Shown here: one piece after another, positions 1 to 4,596 of the stretch
How the letters are laid out: each line of letters begins with the position of its first letter
How positions within the stretch are numbered: position 1 is the first letter of the stretch
Assembly: GCA_012515885.1 (NCBI GenBank)
Contig: JAAYXN010000468.1
Location: 1 to 6,307 of the forward strand
DNA from: Rhodococcus sp. (in: high G+C Gram-positive bacteria)
GTDB taxonomy: Bacteria > Actinomycetota > Actinomycetes > Mycobacteriales > Mycobacteriaceae
Direction of reading: 5' to 3'
DNA: 6,307 bases
The notes under the pieces: generated by a model
Database searches by the model: none
What the model was told of the DNA's origin: nothing
What the model saw: only the letters and a program-made list of their open reading frames with translations
Translations under genes and position numbers: made by a program

Positions 1-115
1 CCCGCCCACACCCTGCCGCTGTCAACACCCCGCCTTCCACACCCTCCGCTGACCCCAGCAGTCCCGGCCCACAGTTCGCCCCGTCGTCCACACCTCTCCG
101 CCGCCACCCCGTAAT
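1..115. repeat. C-rich non-coding stretch with degenerate short direct repeats
   Basis: No supportable gene was seen. The + strand is strongly biased to C over G. A 15-16 base motif, CCACACCCT(G)CCGCTG, occurs at 6-21 and 37-51, with a weaker third version (CCACACCTCTCCGC) at 88-101. The stretch leads into palindrome copy 1. The part from about 80 onward resembles the sequence just before copy 3 (1310-1338), so it may belong to a longer repeat unit. The open frames crossing it on the minus strand encode only Arg/Gly-rich low-complexity peptides. Its function is unknown. Confidence 0.4.
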
Positions 116-189
116 CCACGTCCCACCCCTTTTCGTGCCCTCCCACCCGTCCTAGCGGGTGCGACGGCACAAATCTCTATGCGACGTCG
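116..189. repeat. Dispersed palindromic element, copy 1
   Basis: This is a hairpin-forming element of about 74 bp. The outer arms are CCACGTCCCA (116-125) and TGCGACGTCG (180-189). The inner arms are GTGCCCTCCCACCC (135-148) and GGGTGCGACGGCAC (157-170), which pair with two mismatches around a short GTCCTAGC loop. The right half, from the inner arm to GCGACGTC, is almost identical to copy 3 and similar to copy 5. Similarity to copy 3 continues past the right end (CCGCTCTCCA) and to the left. It lies in the non-coding region upstream of the nuclease-like gene. Confidence 0.85.
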
Positions 190-226
190 CCCGCTCTCCA
201 GCCCGCGGTCTACATCCTGCCGCCGT

Positions 227-319
227 CCACGTCGCACCTTTTTCATCTCCTCCCACCCTTTTTCGTGTCCCCCCACCCGTCCTGCGGGGTGCAACGGCGC
301 GATTTTCTGTGCGACGTGG
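227..319. repeat. Dispersed palindromic element, copy 2 (enlarged)
   Basis: The outer arms CCACGTCGCA (227-236) and TGCGACGTGG (310-319) are perfect 10-bp complements. The copy is 93 bp long because part of its left arm is tandemly duplicated: the 20-base blocks 239-258 and 259-278, both beginning TTTTTC and ending CCACCC, match at 17 of 20 positions. The inner stem is the most decayed of the five copies. Its right end lies 34 bp before the start codon of the nuclease-like gene, so any promoter or leader of that gene must overlap or abut it. Confidence 0.85.
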
Positions 320-353
320 AATTGATGTCAGTACCTCCTGTCATCATCGGCAC

Positions 354-1304
354 ATGGACAGGGGAACAGGGGAACTCATTCATCGCCGTAACGCACTCGT
401 GCAGGGCTACACCGACGACGAGATGCGCCGCGCCCGAAAACGCGGCCAACTCACCTCGGTCTGCGCGGGCGTCTACGTCGAAACATCTGCCTACGATGCA
501 CTCGATGCCGTCGGCCAACACCGGCTGCGCGCACTCGCGGCCGCATCGAAAACATTCAATGGTGCTGCGCTAAGCCATGTTTCAGCGGTAATCATGCACG
601 GCTTCGACACCTGGAATCTGCCACTTCGCCACATACATTTCGTCGTCAACCGTAACTACGGCGGTGGCACTCACCGACACAAAATCGTCCATCCCGCAGC
701 ATTTGACACACACGAAACCGTCGTCATCGACAACCAACTTGTCACGTCCGCGGCCCGCACCATCGTTGATCTCAGTCGCACTGCCGGTTTCGAAGAAGCT
801 GTTGTCGTCGGCGATCACGCGCTCAGGATCGGTGCCGTAACGCCAGAAGAACTACAGGCCACACTCGATTCCAACAGTCGCCGCTGCGGAAACCCCAAAG
901 CGCGGCGAGCAGTGTCATTTATGTCTGGCCTCAGCGGCAGTGCCGGTGAATCCCGCAGCCGCGTATCCATTCACCTTGGCAGACTCCCCGCGCCCACTTT
1001 GCAGAAGGCAATCTACGACGTGCACGGCCGACTCATCGGCTACGTCGACTTCTTCTGGGAGGAGTACGGGGTAGTCGGCGAATTCGACGGCCTCGCCAAA
1101 TACGGGATGACGGCAGGGCGGACACCGAAAGAGATGCTGCGGGAAGAGAAACGCCGCGAAGATGCCCTCCGGGAAGTCGGCCTGGTGGTGGTGCGCTGGA
1201 TGTGGGAAGACCTGGGCGACCCCGAACGGTTGCGCCGCAAAATCGAGTACGCCTTCGAAAAAGCCAAAAGTTATCGAGGCGCCCGTCCGCCTCGACGGCA
1301 CTGA
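354..1304 (+). CDS. AbiEi-like winged-helix plus DUF559-like nuclease-domain protein
   Basis: A 316-residue soluble protein. Residues 1-45 (RRNALVQGYTDDEMRRARKRGQLTSVCAGVY) resemble the winged-helix start of AbiEi-type 'antitoxin domain' proteins, with the usual R-G-x-L-x-x-V-x-x-G-V-Y pattern. The middle (about 60-170) resembles the AbiEi-like central region. The C-terminal part (about 195-300) looks like a DUF559/Vsr-type PD-(D/E)XK nuclease: E199 in GESRSR, D232 in GYVDFFW, E243 and D245 in VGEFDG, then EEKRREDALREVGLVVVRWMW (264-284) typical of the last helix and strand. Proteins of this build are common in actinobacterial genomes; their biochemical role is unsettled and no AbiEii-type toxin partner is seen here. 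ATG 354 is chosen because the frame upstream of it (GTG 309, GTG 159) runs through palindromes 1 and 2. No clear Shine-Dalgarno site precedes ATG 354. The gene is bracketed by palindromes 1-2 and 3 and is convergent with the regulator at 1444. The gene call is sure; the function is not. Confidence 0.85.
   Translation: MDRGTGELIHRRNALVQGYTDDEMRRARKRGQLTSVCAGVYVETSAYDALDAVGQHRLRALAAASKTFNGAALSHVSAVIMHGFDTWNLPLRHIHFVVNRNYGGGTHRHKIVHPAAFDTHETVVIDNQLVTSAARTIVDLSRTAGFEEAVVVGDHALRIGAVTPEELQATLDSNSRRCGNPKARRAVSFMSGLSGSAGESRSRVSIHLGRLPAPTLQKAIYDVHGRLIGYVDFFWEEYGVVGEFDGLAKYGMTAGRTPKEMLREEKRREDALREVGLVVVRWMWEDLGDPERLRRKIEYAFEKAKSYRGARPPRRH
1274..1295 (+). other. Perfect 8-bp hairpin at the 3' end of the nuclease-like gene
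   Basis: TCGAGGCG (1274-1281) and CGCCTCGA (1288-1295) are perfect complements around a six-base CCCGTC loop, ending 9 bases before the end of the stop codon. No T-tract follows, so it is not a canonical intrinsic terminator. It could slow polymerase or stabilise the 3' end, or be chance in GC-rich coding sequence. Confidence 0.4.
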
Positions 1305-1338
1305 AGCATCCGTCGTCGACGCTCCGCCGCAGTCGCTT

Positions 1339-1412
1339 CCACGTCCCACCCTTTTTCGCGTCCTCCCACCCGTCCTGCAGGGTGCGACGGCACAAATTCC
1401 TATGCGACGTCG
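1339..1412. repeat. Dispersed palindromic element, copy 3
   Basis: Outer arms are CCACGTCCCA (1339-1348) and TGCGACGTCG (1403-1412). The inner right arm GGGTGCGACGGCAC equals that of copy 1, while the left arm CGCGTCCTCCCACCC has drifted and pairs imperfectly. It lies in the gap between the convergent nuclease-like gene (stop at 1304) and the HxlR gene (stop at 1444). It shares flanking sequence with copy 1 on both sides (CCGTCGTC.AC and CTCCGCCGC on the left, CCGCTCTCCA on the right). The rest of the gap (1305-1338 and 1413-1443) is C-rich and holds nothing else recognisable; no T-tailed terminator was seen. Confidence 0.85.
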
Positions 1413-1443
1413 GCCGCTCTCCACCCCCGCCCGCTCGCCACCT

Positions 1444-1845
1444 CTAACCGTTCGCGGCGGCGTAGCGTTCCCGGGCTTCGAGAATCTCGGGCACATTGGT
1501 TTCCGCCCACTGCTTTAGTCCACTGAGCACCACCTGCAGGCTGCGGCCAAGTTCGGTGAGTTCATAGTCAACGCGCACCGGAACCTCCGGCGTCACCGTC
1601 CGCAACACCAGACCGTCCGCTTCAAGATTGCGCAGCGTTTGAGTCAACATTTTCTGGCTCACCCCCGCGATAGAACTACGCAGCTCCCCATACCGTTGCG
1701 GGCCTCCATCGAGGGCACAGAGAACCAGCGAAACCCACTTATCGCTGAGCCGTTCAAGCAGCGTCCGGCTGGGGCACGTGGACACAAAAACGTTGAACCG
1801 CTCCCGCTCATCTTCGCGTCGTTGCGCCGCTGTCATGGTGACCAC
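1444..1845 (-). CDS. HxlR/DUF24-family winged-helix transcriptional regulator (QorR-like)
   Basis: A 133-residue cytoplasmic DNA-binding protein covering the whole HxlR domain. Visible family marks are the N-terminal C-P-x-R-T-L-L-E-R-L-S-D-K-W block (24-37), the recognition-helix region YGELRSSIAGVSQKMLTQTLRNLEADGLV (52-80) and the wing PVRVDYELTELGRSL (89-103). Cys24 is at the position where HxlR proteins such as QorR, YodB and HypR carry their conserved N-terminal cysteine that senses quinones or oxidants; Cys43 is the only other cysteine. The GTG start at 1845 is preferred because GGGAGGG (1853-1859) sits 7 bases upstream; ATG at 1836 would be too far from it. It is divergent from the oxidoreductase at 1968, with inverted repeats in the shared gap. 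This suggests it represses that gene and itself, as QorR does with qor2 in Corynebacterium glutamicum. The family call is firm; the ligand or signal is inferred. Confidence 0.93.
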   Translation of the reverse strand: MVTMTAAQRREDERERFNVFVSTCPSRTLLERLSDKWVSLVLCALDGGPQRYGELRSSIAGVSQKMLTQTLRNLEADGLVLRTVTPEVPVRVDYELTELGRSLQVVLSGLKQWAETNVPEILEARERYAAANG

Positions 1846-1852
1846 GATCGTT

Positions 1853-1859
1853 CCCTCCC
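1853..1859 (-). promoter_or_regulatory. Ribosome binding site of the HxlR regulator
   Basis: Read on the minus strand this is GGGAGGG, 7 bases before GTG 1845. It decides the start codon, because the in-frame ATG at 1836 would leave a 16-base gap. Confidence 0.75.
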
Positions 1860-1866
1860 AGTAACT

Positions 1867-1886
1867 TAGGCACTTTTAGGTGCCTA
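1867..1886. promoter_or_regulatory. Candidate operator: perfect inverted repeat in the divergent HxlR/oxidoreductase gap
   Basis: TAGGCAC (1867-1873) and GTGCCTA (1880-1886) are perfect complements around TTTTAG. The repeat lies 21 bases upstream of the HxlR start codon and 81 bases upstream of the oxidoreductase start codon. A 20-bp dyad between divergent regulator and target genes is the usual form of an HxlR-family operator. A second, looser dyad abuts it: TACT (1885-1888) and AGTA (1900-1903), enclosing CTTC-CTA-GAAG (1887-1897). The TACT...AGTA arms recall the YodB-type box, but with 11 rather than 7 intervening bases. No -35/-10 pair could be assigned with confidence. Confidence 0.65.
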
Positions 1887-1904
1887 CTTCCTAGAAGAGA
1901 GTAC

Positions 1905-1915
1905 CCCTGTCAGGG
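1905..1915. promoter_or_regulatory. Short inverted repeat CCCTG-T-CAGGG
   Basis: Five-base perfect arms around a single T, in the leader region of the oxidoreductase gene about 50 bases before its start. It may be a secondary operator half or chance; it is recorded because it is the third dyad in the 122-bp divergent gap. Confidence 0.35.
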
Positions 1916-1953
1916 TTGATTCAGAAGGCGTTCGCCTCCACACATCACCTGAA

Positions 1954-1960
1954 GGAAGGA
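1954..1960 (+). promoter_or_regulatory. Ribosome binding site of the oxidoreductase
   Basis: GGAAGGA, 7 bases before ATG 1968, supports that start. Confidence 0.7.
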
Positions 1961-1967
1961 CACTCTC

Positions 1968-2888
1968 ATGCGCGCTGCCGTAGTACGCGAGCCCGGCACC
2001 ACCACGGCCATCGAGTTCATTGACACCGCCACACCTGACGTCGGCCCAGGCGACATCCGCATCAAAGTTGCTGCCGCAGGCGTGAACCCCATCGACCTCT
2101 ACACCCGCAACGGTTTCCTGCACGAGGCCGGTGCACTTGAGCGCGGCGTGCAAACCGGACTCGGCTGGGAAGTAGCCGGTGTCGTTGACGCCGTCGGCGC
2201 CGAAGTTACCGACTTTGCCGTCGGCGATCGGGTGGCAGCCCTGACGACGACGATGACCGCGCCCATAGCCGGATACGCCGACTACCTGGTGGTCGAAGCC
2301 AAAGGTGCAGCGCACATTCCCGACGACCTAGCGTTCGCGCCCGCATCAGTTCTTCCGGTCAGCGCGCTCACCGCCGATCAGGCCATCGCCTTATCCGGCG
2401 TGAAGCAGGGCGATTCGCTGCTGGTGACCGGAGCTGCCGGAATGGTCGGCGGATTCACTGTGCAGTTGGCCGCCCGTCAAGGCGTCAAAGTTATTGCGGT
2501 TGCGTCGAAGTCGGATGAACCGGTGCTGCGGGAATGGGGTGCGGACTTGGTGATCGACCGCGACACCGATGTCGCTGCCGCCGTGAAAAACATCTATCCC
2601 GACGGCGCAGACGCCGCCATCGATGCCGCGATCATCGTCGAACCTGCCCTGGCTGCGGTGCGGGCGGGCGGCAAGTATGTGGGCGTGCGGCCAATGGATG
2701 TCCCCACTTCCGATGTCGTGGACGTGGTGTCTGTGTGGGTCGAGCAAGACAGCGCACGCCTTGCGGAACTGGCACGCACCGATCTCGACATTCGTGTTGC
2801 ACAAACCCTGCCACTCACTGATGCGCGCCTCGCCCATGAGATTGCCGAAAAGGGCGGGGTGCGTGGACGAATCGTCCTAGAGCCCTAA
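1968..2888 (+). CDS. Zinc-free MDR-family NADPH:quinone oxidoreductase
   Basis: A 306-residue member of the medium-chain dehydrogenase/reductase superfamily, quinone oxidoreductase branch, predicted to reduce quinones or other electrophilic carbonyls with NADPH in the cytoplasm. The N-terminal GroES-like domain has AAGVNPIDLYTRNG (36-49), GLGWEVAGVVDAVGAEV (64-80) and FAVGDRVAAL (83-92). The Rossmann domain has the nucleotide loop VTGAAGMVG (153-161), followed by QLAARQGVKVIAVAS. The C-terminus GVRGRIVLEP (297-306) is the usual family ending. The cysteine and histidine zinc ligands of alcohol dehydrogenases are absent; the protein has no cysteine. A good ribosome site precedes ATG 1968. Divergence from an HxlR regulator suggests control by quinone or oxidative stress, as for C. 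glutamicum qor2. The last codons (ATCGTCCTAGAGCC) are duplicated 90 bp downstream across palindrome copy 4, so the 3' end was the target of an insertion, although the protein ends normally. The exact substrate is unknown. Confidence 0.92.
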   Translation: MRAAVVREPGTTTAIEFIDTATPDVGPGDIRIKVAAAGVNPIDLYTRNGFLHEAGALERGVQTGLGWEVAGVVDAVGAEVTDFAVGDRVAALTTTMTAPIAGYADYLVVEAKGAAHIPDDLAFAPASVLPVSALTADQAIALSGVKQGDSLLVTGAAGMVGGFTVQLAARQGVKVIAVASKSDEPVLREWGADLVIDRDTDVAAAVKNIYPDGADAAIDAAIIVEPALAAVRAGGKYVGVRPMDVPTSDVVDVVSVWVEQDSARLAELARTDLDIRVAQTLPLTDARLAHEIAEKGGVRGRIVLEP

Positions 2889-2988
2889 TCCCCGTCGACG
2901 TCGCACCCCTTTTAGTGCCGTCCCACCCGTCCGGCGGGGTGGGACGCCACACACTCCCATGCGACGTGGGGTTTATCGTCCTAGAGCC
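2871..2988. mobile_element. Inserted palindromic element (copy 4) with its 14-bp direct repeats
   Basis: The 14-mer ATCGTCCTAGAGCC occurs at 2871-2884, as the end of the oxidoreductase coding sequence, and again at 2975-2988. The 90 bp between (2885-2974) are the palindrome plus short tails. The tails are themselves inverted: AATCCCC at the left and GGGGTTT at the right. This is the layout of a small non-autonomous insertion with target-site duplication. The insert contains no open frame worth calling as a gene. A 14-bp duplication is at the long end for bacterial insertion sequences, so replication slippage or a recombination event remains an alternative. Confidence 0.7.
2896..2969. repeat. 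Dispersed palindromic element, copy 4
   Basis: Outer arms ACGTCGCA (2898-2905) and TGCGACGT (2960-2967) are perfect. Inner arms GTGCCGTCCCACCC (2915-2928) and GGGTGGGACGCCAC (2937-2950) pair with one mismatch around GTCCGGCG. With copy 5 it forms the better-paired subgroup, which has GGGTGGGACG where copies 1 and 3 have GGGTGCGACG. It lies directly after the oxidoreductase stop codon, inside the insertion at 2885-2974. Confidence 0.88.
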
Positions 2989-3005
2989 GCAAGTGTGGCA
3001 GACAC

Positions 3006-3041
3006 AAAAAGGCCCGCAGCACATCCACTGTGCTGCGGGCC
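3006..3041 (-). terminator. Rho-independent terminator of gltBD
   Basis: A perfect 12-bp GC-rich stem, GGCCCGCAGCAC (3011-3022) with GTGCTGCGGGCC (3030-3041), and a seven-base loop. Read on the minus strand it is followed by TTTTT (3010-3006), a canonical U-tract for transcripts coming from gltD. On the + strand only TT follows, so it would serve the oxidoreductase gene less well, if at all. It lies 88 bases beyond the gltD stop, with palindrome copy 5 in between. Confidence 0.88.
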
Positions 3042-3049
3042 TTCGCCGT

Positions 3050-3121
3050 CCACGTCGACCTATTTTTGTGCCGTCCCACCCGTCTGGCGGGGTGGGACGG
3101 CACAAATTCCTATGCGACGTG
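3050..3121. repeat. Dispersed palindromic element, copy 5
   Basis: The best-formed copy. Inner arms TTTGTGCCGTCCCACCC (3065-3081) and GGGTGGGACGGCACAAA (3090-3106) are a perfect 17-bp complement around GTCTGGCG. Outer arms CCACGTCG (3050-3057) and CGACGTG (3115-3121) also pair. Its right end is 8 bases from the gltD stop codon, so it forms most of the gltBD 3' untranslated region upstream of the terminator. No T-tract follows on either strand, so it is not itself a canonical terminator. No clear flanking direct repeat was seen. Confidence 0.88.
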
Positions 3122-3129
3122 CGAGCTAA

Positions 3130-4596
3130 CTACCGCTGGGGTGCACTCGTCGGAACGACGGGACGCGGAAGCGCCGACGCACCAATCAGGTACTCGTCAA
3201 TGGCCGACGCGGCAGCGCGGCCCTCAGCGATCGCCCACACGATCAGGGACTGGCCGCGGCCCATGTCACCTGCAACGAAGACGCCATCAACATTGGTCGC
3301 CCACTGATCGGTACGGGCAACATTGCCGCGATCCGTCATGTCGACACCAAGGTCAGCGATCAGGCCTTCCTTCTGTGCACCCGTGAAGCCCATCGCGAGG
3401 AGCACGAGATCAGCTTCAAGCTCGAAGTCCGAGCCCTCCACCTTCTCGAAACGCCCATCGACCATCTTCACTTCGTGTGCCTTGAGGCCGGTGACCTTGC
3501 CGTTCTCGCCAACGAACTGCTCGGTGTTGACGGAGAACACGCGTTCGCCGCCCTCTTCGTGAGCGGAAGACACGCGGTACATCAGCGGATACGTCGGCCA
3601 CGGGGTGGACTCGGCGCGAGTCTCCGGCGGACGCGACATGATCTCGAACTGGTGCACGATCTCGGCGCCCTGACGCAGCGACGTACCGAGGCAGTCCGCG
3701 CCGGTGTCACCGCCACCGATGATGACGACCTTCTTGCCGCGTGCATGGATCGGCGGCAAGCCGTCCGCGTCCGCGATGTCGTCGCCGAGCTGCACGCGGT
3801 TCGCGAGCGGCAAAAACTCCATCGCCTGATGGATGCCGTCGAGTTCGCGGCCCGGGATCGGCAGATCACGAGCGATCGTTGCACCACCGGCGAGAAGCAC
3901 CGAATCGAACTGATCCCGCAGTTCCTGCGCCGAAATATCGACACCGACATTGACGCCAGCACGGAAGACGGTGCCTTCGGCTTCCATCTGTGCCAGACGG
4001 CGATCGATGTGGTGCTTTTCCATCTTGAACTCGGGGATGCCGTAGCGCAGCAGGCCGCCGATGCGGTCGGCCCGCTCAAACACCGTCACCGAATGCCCAG
4101 CACGCGTGAGCTGCTGCGCCGCAGCCAAACCGGCAGGACCGGATCCGACGACCGCGACCTTCTTGCCGGTGGGGTGCGCCGGGTGAATCGGGGCAACCCA
4201 ACCCTCGTCGAAAGCGTGGTCGATGATCTCGACCTCAACCTGCTTGATGGTGACCGGATCCTGGTCGATGCCAAGCACACACGACGCTTCGCACGGAGCG
4301 GGGCACAACCGGCCTGTGAACTCCGGGAAGTTGTTGGTCGCGTGCAGGCGGTCGATGGCGTCGCGCCAACGATCCTTGTAGATCAGGTCGTTCCATTCGG
4401 GAATGAGGTTTCCCAACGGGCAACCCTGATGGCAGAACGGAATACCGCAGTCCATGCAGCGGCTGGCCTGAGTTTGCAGAGTCTTCTTCTCGAAGTCCTC
4501 GTACACCTCTTTCCAGTCCATCAAACGCAGCGGAACAGGCCGACGAACCGGCAGTTCCCGCGAACCGTGCTTTAGGAACCCTTGTGGATCAGCCAC
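3130..4596 (-). CDS. gltD: Glutamate synthase (NADPH) small (beta) subunit
   Basis: A 488-residue flavoprotein that passes electrons from NADPH through FAD and iron-sulfur clusters to GltB, which converts 2-oxoglutarate and glutamine into two glutamates (GOGAT, ammonium assimilation; cytoplasmic). The N-terminal ferredoxin-like part has the cysteine sets C47-C50-C55-C59 (RCMDCGIPFCHQGCPLGN) and C98-C102-C106 (RLCPAPCEASC). The FAD-binding motif is VVGSGPAGLAAA (149-160), the NADPH-binding motif IIGGGDTGADC (292-302), and the second FAD contact VFVAGDMGRGQSLIVWAIAEGR (439-460). All expected blocks are intact and the length is normal for the family. It starts at GTG 4596, overlapping the gltB stop by 8 bases, with GGAGG (4603-4607) six bases upstream, so translation is probably coupled to gltB. 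The MADPQGF start is typical of actinobacterial GltD. Termination is at the hairpin at 3006-3041. Confidence 0.97.
   Translation of the reverse strand: MADPQGFLKHGSRELPVRRPVPLRLMDWKEVYEDFEKKTLQTQASRCMDCGIPFCHQGCPLGNLIPEWNDLIYKDRWRDAIDRLHATNNFPEFTGRLCPAPCEASCVLGIDQDPVTIKQVEVEIIDHAFDEGWVAPIHPAHPTGKKVAVVGSGPAGLAAAQQLTRAGHSVTVFERADRIGGLLRYGIPEFKMEKHHIDRRLAQMEAEGTVFRAGVNVGVDISAQELRDQFDSVLLAGGATIARDLPIPGRELDGIHQAMEFLPLANRVQLGDDIADADGLPPIHARGKKVVIIGGGDTGADCLGTSLRQGAEIVHQFEIMSRPPETRAESTPWPTYPLMYRVSSAHEEGGERVFSVNTEQFVGENGKVTGLKAHEVKMVDGRFEKVEGSDFELEADLVLLAMGFTGAQKEGLIADLGVDMTDRGNVARTDQWATNVDGVFVAGDMGRGQSLIVWAIAEGRAAASAIDEYLIGASALPRPVVPTSAPQR

Noticed and set aside
22..294. Minus-strand open frame of 90 codons
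   Set aside because: It is an Arg/Gly-rich peptide running through palindromes 1 and 2, with no domain pattern, and it arises from the C-rich + strand.
159..353. Upstream extension of the nuclease-like gene to GTG 159 (65 extra residues)
   Set aside because: The extension is translated palindrome and C-rich sequence (for example RRHKSLCDVARSPARG) that recurs in other copies. Family members normally begin close to the winged-helix block, which starts after ATG 354.
354..1304. Complete AbiE-type toxin-antitoxin pair
   Set aside because: Only an AbiEi-like N-terminal region is present. No AbiEii nucleotidyltransferase gene lies beside it, and the C-terminus looks like a nuclease fold.
116..3121. 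CRISPR array
   Set aside because: The repeats are about 75 bp, imperfect and separated by very unequal distances containing whole genes, and there are no cas genes.
3050..3121. Palindrome copies as rho-independent terminators
   Set aside because: The inner stem is strong but no T-tract follows it on either strand. The true terminator with a T5 tail is at 3006-3041.
2815..3307. Open frames across copies 4 and 5 on both strands (peptides like PSHPSGGVGRHKFLCDV and PTPPDGWDGTK)
   Set aside because: The similar peptides only reflect the repeated DNA. They overlap the terminator and the ends of real genes.
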